20,847 nt of DNA from Caldivirga sp. UBA161 (lineage in GTDB: Archaea > Thermoproteota > Thermoprotei > Thermoproteales > Thermocladiaceae): contig NZ_DAXS01000041.1 in the NCBI RefSeq assembly GCF_002506515.1, positions 1 to 20,847 of the forward strand, written 5' to 3'. Shown piece after piece: positions 5,291-12,971 of the stretch. Made by a program: the position numbers and the translations under genes. The notes beneath the pieces were generated by a model. That model had not been told where the DNA came from and searched no databases. It was given only the letters and a program-made list of their open reading frames with translations. The number at the start of each line of letters is the position of its first letter. Positions within the stretch are counted from its first letter, which is position 1.

Positions 5291-6439
5291 ATGCTGTTTG
5301 ATTATTCCCAAAGGCCCCTATTAGTCTTCTGGGAGACCACTAAGGCATGCCCATTAAGCTGCAGGCACTGTAGGGCTAATGCAATACTAAAGCCCCTGCC
5401 TGGTGAGTTAAGTACTAGCGAGGGGAAGGGGCTTATTGAGCAGTTAACTGAATTCGGTAAACCAACCCCAGTATTAATACTGACTGGTGGTGACCCATTA
5501 ATGAGGAGTGATATATTTGAGTTAATTGACTACGCTAAGTCATTGAATGTGCCAGTGGCTATATCACCCACCGTCTCTGAGAAATTACTTAATGATAATG
5601 TTATTGAGGAGTTGAGGAGTGTGAGTTCAGTTTCAATAAGCCTTGATGGTGCATCACCAATTACTCACGATTACATTAGGAATAGAGACGGCGTATTTGA
5701 GTTAACGTTGAGGGCAATATCAAGCCTCCTTAAGGCTGGGGTTAAGGTTCAAGTTAATACAACCTTCATGAAGCTTAACGTACATGAATTACCGTTAATA
5801 GTTAAAGTACTTAAGGACCTAGGCGTCTACACCTGGGAGGTATTCTTCCTAATACACGTGGGTAGGGGTATTGAACTTGAAGCATTAACACCTGAGGAAA
5901 CTGAGGATGTGGTTAATGTACTTTACGATGTATCGAAGTATGGCTTCACTGTGAGGACTGTTGAGGCACCATTCTATAGGAGAATTGCACTGCATAGGTA
6001 TGCCCTTGAGAATAATGAAATTAACCTAAAGCCAACCCTTGGCCCATTATACATGCAGCTATATGAGGGTTTAATTAAAGTCATGGGGAATGAACCACCT
6101 AAACTCACTAAGAGGCCAATGGTTGCTAGGACTAGGGATGGGGATGGGATAATATTCATCGCCTATAATGGTGATGTATCACCAAGTGGCTTCCTACCAA
6201 TTAAACTGGGTAATGTTAAGGAGGAGAGTTTAGTCAAGATATATAGGGAGAACCCAATACTATTAAGGATAAGGAGGGGGGAGTATGGGGGTAAGTGCGG
6301 TTTATGTGAATTCCGCTTCATATGCGGGGGCTCTAGGGCGAGGGCTTACGCGGAGTATGGGGATCCATTGGCTGAGGACCCAGCATGTGTTTATAAGCCC
6401 GGTACCATTAAGCTTCCTGAATTAATACTAGGCCCTTAA
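5291..6439 (+). CDS. Radical SAM/SPASM protein, TIGR04053/NirJ-AhbC/D-like
   Basis: A 382-residue soluble enzyme. The radical SAM [4Fe-4S] motif CPLSCRHC is at residues 20-27, followed by the SAM-binding TGGDP (about 60-64) and a TIM-barrel pattern including SISLDGA and QVNTTF. VFFLIHVGRG and VEAPFYRRIALHR are signatures I associate with the TIGR04053 group. The C-terminal SPASM region has CGLCEFRFICGGSRARAYAE and a further Cys in EDPACVYKPG, which bind an auxiliary cluster, as in the heme enzymes AhbC, AhbD and NirJ. A role in alternative heme synthesis (siroheme side-chain removal or coproheme decarboxylation) is inferred from these motifs and from hemD just upstream. The precise substrate cannot be told from sequence. 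An upstream GTG at 5282 is possible, but the TATA box favours 5291, with GGTAAGGTG as a possible ribosome site. Confidence 0.8.
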   Translation: MLFDYSQRPLLVFWETTKACPLSCRHCRANAILKPLPGELSTSEGKGLIEQLTEFGKPTPVLILTGGDPLMRSDIFELIDYAKSLNVPVAISPTVSEKLLNDNVIEELRSVSSVSISLDGASPITHDYIRNRDGVFELTLRAISSLLKAGVKVQVNTTFMKLNVHELPLIVKVLKDLGVYTWEVFFLIHVGRGIELEALTPEETEDVVNVLYDVSKYGFTVRTVEAPFYRRIALHRYALENNEINLKPTLGPLYMQLYEGLIKVMGNEPPKLTKRPMVARTRDGDGIIFIAYNGDVSPSGFLPIKLGNVKEESLVKIYRENPILLRIRRGEYGGKCGLCEFRFICGGSRARAYAEYGDPLAEDPACVYKPGTIKLPELILGP

Positions 6440-6492
6440 ATACCGTTGAGGGTTAATTTTAGAATTCATTGTAGTATTGGATTAACGTAATG

Positions 6493-6501
6493 CTTATTAA
6501 A
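6493..6501 (+). promoter_or_regulatory. TATA box of the second C/D box sRNA
   Basis: CTTATTAAA lies here. Its centre is 26 bases before the C box at 6523, so transcription is predicted to start at or just before the sRNA, as for an independently transcribed guide RNA. No protein gene follows on this strand for over 600 bases. Confidence 0.5.
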
Positions 6502-6522
6502 GAGGGGGCTTAAGTAACTTAA

Positions 6523-6572
6523 GTGATGAATCAGAGTTACAATGAGTTAATGATACCCGGCGTTTCAGCTGA
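6523..6572 (+). ncRNA. Putative C/D box sRNA (2'-O-methylation guide)
   Basis: Boxes in order: C box GTGATGA at 6523-6529 (exact), guide ATCAGAGTTACA at 6530-6541, D' box ATGA at 6542-6545 (one mismatch), four-base spacer, C' box ATGATAC at 6550-6556 (two mismatches), guide CCGGCGTTTCAG at 6557-6568, and D box CTGA at 6569-6572. Both guides are 12 bases, and the total of 50 is typical of crenarchaea. The flanks AAGTAA (6512-6517) and TTACTT (6575-6580) are complementary and could form the terminal stem of the kink-turn. The D guide would recognise CUGAAACGCCGG and methylate the fifth base, an A. The 16S segment CUGAAACUUAAAGG shares only seven bases, so that target is doubtful. Confidence 0.6.
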
Positions 6573-6589
6573 TTTTACTTAATACGCCT

Positions 6590-6708
6590 CTAATTATAAT
6601 CGTTGGGCGGCGAACCTAGTAGGCATTCCGTTGAAATAATTCAACCACTTAGGCAAGGGAGGCTGCCGGTTAATGGGATATTATCCTCTGGGTTACTGAA
6701 TTGGATTA
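6590..6708. other. Intergenic stretch with hairpin and TATA-like box, no gene seen
   Basis: After the sRNA there is AATTATAAT at about 6591-6599, then a GC-rich stretch and a perfect hairpin GTTGAA-ATAA-TTCAAC at 6630-6645. No tRNA arm, box motif or coding frame is convincing on either strand. It may hold another structured RNA, or simply the 3' region of the AbrB-like gene, which ends at 6709 on the minus strand. Confidence 0.3.
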
Positions 6709-7014
6709 TTAAATGGGTTTAATGGATATAATCTCAATGTAGTCTCCAGGCCGTATGCCGTATCTTTCCCTAAGCTCCTTAGGTATGGTGAATTGCCTTG
6801 AGTCAGTGTGCCTAGTCCTAAGTAACCTAGCGCCTTCAATAGTTTCAGTAATATTATTGAACCTAAAAGTGATGTTAGCGTACCTTAAGTTAGCTATATC
6901 AAGCACCCTAACTAGGCTAGCTGGTATTAGCACTTGAAAATTCGAATACACCTTAACCCTATACGGTAGTTCAGTAATTAGGAATCCCGCAGCACCCCTC
7001 CTACGCATACTCAT
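6709..7014 (-). CDS. AbrB/SpoVT-type DNA-binding protein
   Basis: A 101-residue protein whose C-terminal half reads SRQFTIPKELRERYGIRPGD followed by YIEII, the swapped-hairpin AbrB/SpoVT fold (strand, IPKELR helix, GI-x-PGD turn, strand). The N-terminal half contains YSNFQVLIPASLVRVLDIA followed by strands, which looks like a second, more diverged copy. The chain may therefore carry two half-barrels in one polypeptide instead of forming the usual dimer from two chains. AbrB-like proteins in archaea act as transcription regulators or as antitoxins; no toxin partner is adjacent. Start ATG 7014 or ATG 7008: a minus-strand TATA element at 7030-7040 predicts transcription starting around 7009-7012, so the message is probably leaderless. 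It is divergent from alaS, 126 bases away. Confidence 0.75.
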   Translation of the reverse strand: MSMRRRGAAGFLITELPYRVKVYSNFQVLIPASLVRVLDIANLRYANITFRFNNITETIEGARLLRTRHTDSRQFTIPKELRERYGIRPGDYIEIISIKPI

Positions 7015-7029
7015 TAGCTAGAGCCACTA

Positions 7030-7040
7030 AATTAAAAACA
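7030..7040 (-). promoter_or_regulatory. TATA box of the AbrB-like gene
   Basis: On the minus strand GTTTTTAATTTAG lies here, centred about 26 bases from the start codon region at 7008-7014. Confidence 0.45.
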
Positions 7041-7110
7041 CTAACCCTTAAAATGCATTTAATAAGAGAACCCATAGAAGCATTCCCTACCCCCTTACGG
7101 GAGGCAAAAG

Positions 7111-7119
7111 AGTAATTAA
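7111..7119 (+). promoter_or_regulatory. TATA box of alaS
   Basis: AGTAATTAAAC lies around 7110-7120, centred 26 bases before the GTG at 7141, predicting a leaderless alaS message. Another A/T block at 7054-7065 (GCATTTAATAAG) could be an upstream promoter, giving a leader through the GGG/CCC-rich stretch at 7084-7105. Confidence 0.4.
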
Positions 7120-7140
7120 ACCCCACTAAGGCTAAGTGGA

Positions 7141-9831
7141 GTGCCTATACTTAATGAGAGCCTACTTAGAACTAGGATATTCATAAGCAGGGGGTTTAGG
7201 AGAGGTAGGTGCCCATACTGTGGCCACTACTATTGGACCCTTAACCCAAGCCAAGATAATTGCGGCGATCAACCCTGTACACCATACGGCTTCATAAGTA
7301 ACCCACCGGGGACATATAGGCCTGAGTCCATTAAGGATGTTAGGGAACGTTTCTTATCCTTCTTCGAGAAGAGGGGGCACATTAGGGTAGCTAGGTATCC
7401 TGTTGTCGCCAGGTGGAGGAATGATGTTTACCTAGTTGGCGCATCAATATATGACTTCCAGCCCTGGGTTACTGAAGGTGTAGTACCACCACCAGCTAAC
7501 CCACTTACAATATCTCAACCAAGCATAAGGCTCACTGATGTGGATAAGGTTGGTAGGAGTGGTAGGCATTTAACCGGCTTTGAAATGATGGCTCACCACG
7601 CCTTCAACTTCCCCGGTAAGGAAGTTTACTGGATTAATGAGACTGTGGAGTATGCTCATGAATTCTTCACGAGGGAATTGGGATTCAGGGATGATGAAGT
7701 AACTTACAAAGAGAACATATGGGAGGGTGGGGGTAATGCTGGCGAATCCTTTGAGGTCTTGGTTAGGGGGCTTGAATTAGCCACGTTAGTCTTCATGCAT
7801 TATAGGGTGATTGGTGACGAGTATAGGGAAATGCCCATTAGGATAGTTGACACTGGCTATGGCCTTGAGAGAATATACTGGGTTTTAACAGGTAAACCAA
7901 CTATTTATGAGGCCGTCTTCGGGGGATTCCTCAATAAGGCTAGGCAACTACTTGGCTTACCTAAGCCTGATGAGAAGATGCTTGCATCATTAGCCATACA
8001 CATGGGCCAACTTGACCCCGAGGTTCTGGCGCTTGATAAGGCTTATGTTGAGGTTGCTAAGAGGATTGGCGTTAATTCAACTGAATTAATTAACTTCATT
8101 AAGCCGCAGGAGGCGTTATATGTGCTTGCAGATCATTCAAGGACGGTCTCCTGGATGATTAATGATGGTGTTATACCATCTAACTCAGGTGTAGGATACT
8201 TGGCTAGGTTACTCATCAGGAGGATGCTGAAGTACATGCATATCATTGATGCCCAGATTCCATTAACTGAAATCTTCAATGCACACTTAAATTACCTAAT
8301 TAACGATTACCCTGAATTGAAGGAGAGCATGCAGCTAATACTTGACCTAGTTGATTTAGAGGAGGCTAAGTATAAGTCAGCTATAAGTCAATTACCTAAG
8401 TTAATAAGTAGGATTAAGGGTGAATTAACAATCAATGACCTCATAAACCTATACGACTCCCACGGCATACCCCCTGAGGTTGTTAGGGATGAAGCCGCTA
8501 AGAGGGGTGTGGGGGTTAATGTTCCAGATAACTTCTATGAGATGCTGGCTGCTAAGCATCAGAAGCCGGCCAAGGGTGAGGAGGGTAATAAGCTTGATGT
8601 AACCGCAGATGATGTGATAGACCTACCACCCACTAGGGAATTATTCTACGAGAATACCTACATGTTTGAGGGTAGGGCTAAGGTGCTGAAGGTCATTAAG
8701 AGTAAGTACGTCATCCTTGACTCAACAGTATTCTACCCAGAGGGTGGTGGTCAACCGGCTGATAGGGGTGTGTTGAGGTTTAATGGTACTGAAGCCAAGG
8801 TTATAGACGTACAGAGAGTTGGACCAGTGATAGTACACGTAATTGAGGGCCCAGCACCAGGGGTGGGTGATGTAGTGGAGATGAGGGTGGATTCTGAACG
8901 GAGGCTTGGGTTAATGAGGATGCACACTGGCACCCATATTCTACTTCAAAGTATAAGGAGGGTTTTAGGTAAGCATGTTTGGCAGGCAGGCGCCCAGAAG
9001 GATATACCATTAAGTAGGCTTGATGTAACCCACTATAGGCTGCCAACTCAGGATGAGGTTAGGAGGATTGAGGAGTTAGCCAATGAAGTAGTTCTAAGTG
9101 ACCTACCGGTTAAGGTTGAGTTAATGCCTAGGAATGAGGCAGAGGCTAAGTACGGCTTCATAATATATCAAGGTGGTGTAGTGCCTGGTGGTAAGGTTAG
9201 GATTGTTAAGGTGGGTGAGGGTAATGATGTCTACGATGTTGAAGCATGCGGTGGTACTCACCTGGATAGGACAAGTAGGGTTGGTTTAATTAAGATTGTT
9301 AAGGTTGATAAGATACAGGAGGGTGTAATTAGATTCATTTTCACCACGGGAAAGTATGCGCTTGACTATGTTAGGAACCTGGAGGGTAAGCTTGATTCAG
9401 TGGCCAATAAGCTGAAGGTGGGTAGGGATGATGCTGATAATGCTGTGGATAGGCTGCTTAGGGAGCTTAATAATGTTGAAGAGAGGAGTAGGATATTGGC
9501 TAGGAAGGCTATTGAGGCTGATTTAGCAAACATAGTGAAGTCCATGATTAATATAGGTGAATTCAAGGTTGCAGTATATTATGAGGATTACTGGATTAAG
9601 GATTACCTACAGGAATTAGCCAGTAAGTATCCAGGGGACGTATTAATACTGATACATGGTAAGGAATACCAAGTGTACACTAATGGTAAAGTTAAAGCCA
9701 TTAATGTGGCTAAAATATTAAATGAATTAGGAGGGAAGGGCGGCGGCGGTAGCACATTTGCACAAGGAGTCTTCAATAATCCGGTTAAGCAGGATGATGT
9801 GGTTAATGCTATTAAAGGTAAGTTAATTTAA
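7141..9831 (+). CDS. alaS: Alanyl-tRNA synthetase, archaeal type
   Basis: An 896-residue class II synthetase that charges tRNA-Ala and edits Ser/Gly mischarging. The archaeal N-terminal extension has the metal-type motif CPYCGHYYWTLNPSQDNCGD (residues 24-43). The catalytic domain spans about 60-400, with the class II arginines and the conserved YGLERIYW (about 240-247). The editing domain carries HTGTH at residues 595-599 and C703-G-G-T-H707, which together form the zinc-binding editing site. The C-Ala domain ends with a glycine-rich GGKGGGGS segment near residue 866. Length is normal for archaea (about 890-920). The GTG start at 7141 fits both the expected N-terminus and a TATA box 26 bases upstream. 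Its stop at 9829-9831 is one base from the stop of the convergent DUF1343 gene. No truncation or missing motif is seen. Confidence 0.97.
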   Translation: MPILNESLLRTRIFISRGFRRGRCPYCGHYYWTLNPSQDNCGDQPCTPYGFISNPPGTYRPESIKDVRERFLSFFEKRGHIRVARYPVVARWRNDVYLVGASIYDFQPWVTEGVVPPPANPLTISQPSIRLTDVDKVGRSGRHLTGFEMMAHHAFNFPGKEVYWINETVEYAHEFFTRELGFRDDEVTYKENIWEGGGNAGESFEVLVRGLELATLVFMHYRVIGDEYREMPIRIVDTGYGLERIYWVLTGKPTIYEAVFGGFLNKARQLLGLPKPDEKMLASLAIHMGQLDPEVLALDKAYVEVAKRIGVNSTELINFIKPQEALYVLADHSRTVSWMINDGVIPSNSGVGYLARLLIRRMLKYMHIIDAQIPLTEIFNAHLNYLINDYPELKESMQLILDLVDLEEAKYKSAISQLPKLISRIKGELTINDLINLYDSHGIPPEVVRDEAAKRGVGVNVPDNFYEMLAAKHQKPAKGEEGNKLDVTADDVIDLPPTRELFYENTYMFEGRAKVLKVIKSKYVILDSTVFYPEGGGQPADRGVLRFNGTEAKVIDVQRVGPVIVHVIEGPAPGVGDVVEMRVDSERRLGLMRMHTGTHILLQSIRRVLGKHVWQAGAQKDIPLSRLDVTHYRLPTQDEVRRIEELANEVVLSDLPVKVELMPRNEAEAKYGFIIYQGGVVPGGKVRIVKVGEGNDVYDVEACGGTHLDRTSRVGLIKIVKVDKIQEGVIRFIFTTGKYALDYVRNLEGKLDSVANKLKVGRDDADNAVDRLLRELNNVEERSRILARKAIEADLANIVKSMINIGEFKVAVYYEDYWIKDYLQELASKYPGDVLILIHGKEYQVYTNGKVKAINVAKILNELGGKGGGGSTFAQGVFNNPVKQDDVVNAIKGKLI

Positions 9832-9832
9832 C

Positions 9833-10993
9833 TTAATGATCATATATCATGTAATCCTTAACCCTCCTTAAGTAATCACTAATACCCTCATCAACATTAC
9901 TTAACGCCTCATCAAGCTTCCCACTCATTAATAGTTCCCTAACACCCCGCCTACCCACTAAGTAATCAAAGTGGTACACGCCGTCACGTTCAAGGAATTT
10001 GAATTCGCCGGAATGTATCCTATACAATGCATGAATTAACATGAGCGCTAATTTAACCGGCCTTAATGATTCCCTATCCCTCACCAGTATTTCAATACCA
10101 CTGCAGTCTTCGCCATTATACTTAACTCCGGTTCCCATAGGCTTATACTTGATTGGAACCAAATCCACACCCCTTAACCCCAGTTGGGAGGCTTCATTAA
10201 TTAACTTAATGTTATCCAACCAAGGTGCACCAATAACTCTAAAGGGTTTATTAGTCCCCCTACCCTCATTAACATTAGTGCCCTCGAATAAGCCAATGCC
10301 AGGGTACATTAATGCACTGTTTAAATCAACTATTGCCGGGGATGGGTTTACCCATGGTAAACCAGTCTCATCAAACCACATTCCCCTCCTCCAGCCATCA
10401 AGTTTAATAACCTCAACCTCCGCCTTAAGGTTAGCCTCATTATTAAACAATATAGCTAACTCACCTGCGGTTAAACCATACCTAATTGGTATACTCCAAA
10501 TACCCACGAAGGATCTTAAAGATGGCTCAAGGATTGGCCCCTCAATCACTGTACCGGTTAATGGATTTGGGTTATCAAGTACAATAACCTTAACGCCAGC
10601 CTCACCAGCAGCTTCAAGGGTATAGTAGAGTGTGGATATATATGTGTAGAATCTAACTCCCACATCCTGAATACTGTAGATTACTGCGTTAAGCCCCTTA
10701 AGAATGTTTATGGGTGGTTTACGCCTAGGCCCATATAGGCTATACACTGGGATGCCCCTATATGATTCATCACTGTATGTTTCACCTGCAGGTAAAATAC
10801 CCCTTAACCCATGTTCCGGCGTGAATACTGCATCAACTTTAACACCGCTTTCAATTAGTAAGTCTATTAAATGCCCCTTACCTGGGTAGTAGCCGCTATG
10901 GTTTGTGACTACACCAACCCTTTTACCCCTTAAGTCATTTACGTAACCATCATCAATAAATACCTGAACCCCATTCCTAACAACTGGGTTCAC
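9833..10993 (-). CDS. DUF1343 protein, NamZ-like (GH171) exo-muramidase homologue
   Basis: A 386-residue protein with the DUF1343 landmarks: GVVTNHSG (about 27-34), VFTPEHGLRG (about 56-65), PVYSLYGPRRKP (about 82-93), IQDVGVRFYTY (about 107-117), DNPNPLTG and EGPIL (about 139-153), RYGLTAGELA (about 172-181) and GLFEGTNVNEGRGTNKPF followed by IGAPW (about 234-257). The founding member, Bacillus subtilis NamZ, removes terminal N-acetylmuramic acid from murein fragments and is secreted. This protein has no signal peptide, so it should act in the cytoplasm, perhaps on imported oligosaccharides. Archaea make no murein, so the substrate is open. It starts with GTG at 10993, preceded by a good ribosome site GGTGAAGG, and follows the SIS gene by 17 bases in one operon. 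Family call strong; substrate unknown. Confidence 0.9.
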   Translation of the reverse strand: MNPVVRNGVQVFIDDGYVNDLRGKRVGVVTNHSGYYPGKGHLIDLLIESGVKVDAVFTPEHGLRGILPAGETYSDESYRGIPVYSLYGPRRKPPINILKGLNAVIYSIQDVGVRFYTYISTLYYTLEAAGEAGVKVIVLDNPNPLTGTVIEGPILEPSLRSFVGIWSIPIRYGLTAGELAILFNNEANLKAEVEVIKLDGWRRGMWFDETGLPWVNPSPAIVDLNSALMYPGIGLFEGTNVNEGRGTNKPFRVIGAPWLDNIKLINEASQLGLRGVDLVPIKYKPMGTGVKYNGEDCSGIEILVRDRESLRPVKLALMLIHALYRIHSGEFKFLERDGVYHFDYLVGRRGVRELLMSGKLDEALSNVDEGISDYLRRVKDYMIYDH

Positions 10994-11010
10994 TTAACCT
11001 TCACCAATCA

Positions 11011-11754
11011 TCACAAATACTTCACAATCTGCCTATACTTACTTAGTAAGGATTCATTACGCTCCCTACCACCTGGTACATTAACGCTAACCCAAACTTC
11101 AGGTTCAATACCCCTCCTCCTTAATTCACTCATTATTGTTAATTCAAGGCTATGCAGTATGAATGCATTCACTATTGTTGACACTGCAGCAACCCTAATA
11201 CCATTAATCTCCAATGCAGCCTCCCCTGGCGGTACCTTATTATCAATGGTTACATCAGCTAATTCAAAAAGCCTCTTACCAAGTGGATTATCTGGTTGAA
11301 GGCCCTTAGAGTAATTAACTGAAGTTAATGCAATAACCCTCAACCCCCTCCTCTTAGCCTCATAAGCCATCTCCACGGGTACGGCATTCTTACCTGAATT
11401 AGACACTATAATCATTACGGAGTTTGGGATTATTCTCTGTGAATTAAGAAGATTACTTGCATAGCCTGGTAGCCTCTCAAGGCTACTTGATAGCGACATA
11501 CCGTTTAACCCAAGTAGGTTTGGGTCAAGTATTGGGTAAACTGACGCTAATCCCCCTGATCTATAGAAAACCTCAAGTACCATTAGCATTGAGTGGCCGG
11601 TGCCGAAGACGTAAATTAACCCACCCTTACTTAATGAGTCAACGCATAAGTCTGATGCAGCCTTAATGTTACCCCACTGGTCCTTTAAAACATCATTAAT
11701 TATACTTTCCACGGCGGCCTTATATTCATTAACATAATCTAAGGCACTACTCAT
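11011..11754 (-). CDS. SIS-domain sugar isomerase-like protein (UPF0309 type)
   Basis: A 247-residue soluble protein with one SIS domain, a fold that binds phosphosugars and amino-sugar phosphates. Key segments are GLIYVFGTGHSMLMVLEVFY (about 45-64) followed by RSGGLASVYPIL, then VMIIVSNSGKNAVPVEMAYE (about 113-132) with the Ser-rich phosphosugar loop, and GLRVIALTSVNYSK (about 136-149). The GTGHS and YRSGGLA signature points to the UPF0309 group rather than MurQ etherase, although both act on related sugars. It is the first gene of an operon with the NamZ-like gene. In Bacillus, NamZ is also encoded near a SIS-type enzyme (MurQ), which makes an amino-sugar salvage role attractive. The ATG at 11754 is next to the transcription start predicted from the TATA element at 11772-11781, so the message is leaderless. 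Confidence 0.85.
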   Translation of the reverse strand: MSSALDYVNEYKAAVESIINDVLKDQWGNIKAASDLCVDSLSKGGLIYVFGTGHSMLMVLEVFYRSGGLASVYPILDPNLLGLNGMSLSSSLERLPGYASNLLNSQRIIPNSVMIIVSNSGKNAVPVEMAYEAKRRGLRVIALTSVNYSKGLQPDNPLGKRLFELADVTIDNKVPPGEAALEINGIRVAAVSTIVNAFILHSLELTIMSELRRRGIEPEVWVSVNVPGGRERNESLLSKYRQIVKYL

Positions 11755-11771
11755 TACTATGCCTAGGCATT

Positions 11772-11781
11772 AAGGTAAATA
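11772..11781 (-). promoter_or_regulatory. TATA box of the SIS/NamZ-like operon
   Basis: On the minus strand GCTTATTTACC lies around 11772-11782, centred about 24 bases from the ATG at 11754. The divergent promoter for the 11862 gene is 55 bases further on. Confidence 0.45.
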
Positions 11782-11833
11782 AGCATTAACTCATTTAAAC
11801 CAATGAAGGCTAATGCATTACGCTGCAAGAATG

Positions 11834-11841
11834 CTTTAAAA
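11834..11841 (+). promoter_or_regulatory. TATA box of the P-loop/NDT-like gene
   Basis: CTTTAAAA lies here, centred about 26 bases before the GTG at 11862. The ATG at 11868 would have a leader of only a few bases. Confidence 0.5.
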
Positions 11842-11861
11842 GTAATGAGGCAGTAATTCAG

Positions 11862-12971
11862 GTGAATATGGTAAGGGTTTTAGTGGCTGGTCATAGTGGA
11901 TTAGATAAGCATAAGTGGATTAAGGCGTTAAACAACTACATTGGTAATAGAGTTGGTAAGGTTTTATCCCTTGACTTTGATTCAATGCTATCTGAATCAA
12001 TGCCGTACTTCCTTGATAGTTACCTTGAAAAGCAGAGGAATAAGTGGTATGAGGCTGTTAATCAGATTCTAGACCGTATTGAAAGGGAGCAGCCTGACCA
12101 CGTTATAATTAGCATGCATTTAACGTACTTTAGGCATAATACGTATTGGAGCCTTGTTGATGCTAACGCACTTAAGGAGTTTAAGTTCGACATGATTCTA
12201 ACGCTCATTGATGATGCCTACTCAGTGTGGAACAGGATAACCAGTAGGGAATCTAAGGAGAGGCATGGGGTCTACATTAGGTTAAGGGATGTGTTCGTTT
12301 GGAGGACTGTGGAGATAATGATGGCTGACATGATAGCCACAGTACTTGGGGTGAGGAATTACGTTATGGCTATTAAGCACCCTACGGAAACCTTCTACAA
12401 GATAATATTTACTAAGCTACCTAAAGCCTACCTATCTCACCCAATAAGCCACGTGAGGAGTGATAGTAAGGCTGTAAGTGAGATTAATGAATTCGCCAGG
12501 AAACTTAGGGAAATTATTGTGCTCTTTGAACCAACCACTATTGATGAATTAATTATAGAAAGGAACTGGTTGAATGGGCATGTAGCCGTGATTAATAAGG
12601 AGGATAGGTGGCCTATTGATAATGATGATTATGATTACCCAATTAGGCTTAAGGACGATGAGGTTGCTGAAGTATCTTCAAGGAATCCAGTAACTAAGAG
12701 GAGCCTCATTCAGGATCAAATAATGAGGAGGGACTTCAGGTATATTGAACAGTCTGATATGGTCATAGCCTATAGGCCCAGGTACGGTGGCACATTAAGC
12801 AGGGGAGTGTTCTCTGAAGTAACCATAGCGGTTAACATGGGTAAGCCTGTTTACGTCTATTGGCCTCCTGAGGATGGTGATATTGCGGAAAACCCATTTG
12901 AATATGTGCATGAGTATTTCAGCAGTGCCGATGAATTATTGAACTTCCTTAAAGGCCAGGTGTCGGCATAA
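11862..12971 (+). CDS. P-loop kinase-like plus nucleoside deoxyribosyltransferase-like fusion
   Basis: A 369-residue protein with two apparent domains. The N-terminal ~190 residues look like a P-loop nucleotide-kinase fold: a beta strand into VLVAGHSGLDKHKW (about 6-19), where the Walker A position reads G-H-S-G-L-D-K-H instead of GxxxxGK[ST], and a later FDMILTLIDDAYSVWNRI stretch like the lid/helix region of small kinases. The C-terminal half begins AYLSHPISHVRSD and has VLFEPTTIDE, D299 in QSDMVIAYRP, and GGTLSRGVFSE with E319 followed by IAVNMGKPVYVYW. This matches the nucleoside 2-deoxyribosyltransferase-like pattern (Asp, G-T, Glu nucleophile, GKPV). Start is GTG 11862 or ATG 11868. The stop TAA overlaps the ATG of the DUF99 gene by one base, so translation is coupled. 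Activity is unknown; nucleotide modification or salvage is the simplest inference. Confidence 0.7.
   Translation: MNMVRVLVAGHSGLDKHKWIKALNNYIGNRVGKVLSLDFDSMLSESMPYFLDSYLEKQRNKWYEAVNQILDRIEREQPDHVIISMHLTYFRHNTYWSLVDANALKEFKFDMILTLIDDAYSVWNRITSRESKERHGVYIRLRDVFVWRTVEIMMADMIATVLGVRNYVMAIKHPTETFYKIIFTKLPKAYLSHPISHVRSDSKAVSEINEFARKLREIIVLFEPTTIDELIIERNWLNGHVAVINKEDRWPIDNDDYDYPIRLKDDEVAEVSSRNPVTKRSLIQDQIMRRDFRYIEQSDMVIAYRPRYGGTLSRGVFSEVTIAVNMGKPVYVYWPPEDGDIAENPFEYVHEYFSSADELLNFLKGQVSA

Noticed and set aside
8801..9046. Minus-strand frame of 81 codons inside alaS.
   Set aside because: It overlaps the alaS editing domain, which carries intact catalytic motifs; the antisense frame is a by-product.
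10041..10625. A 194-codon open frame on the plus strand.
   Set aside because: It is fully antisense to the well-supported DUF1343 gene, is rich in Leu/Ser/Pro as antisense frames usually are, and has no promoter or family motif.
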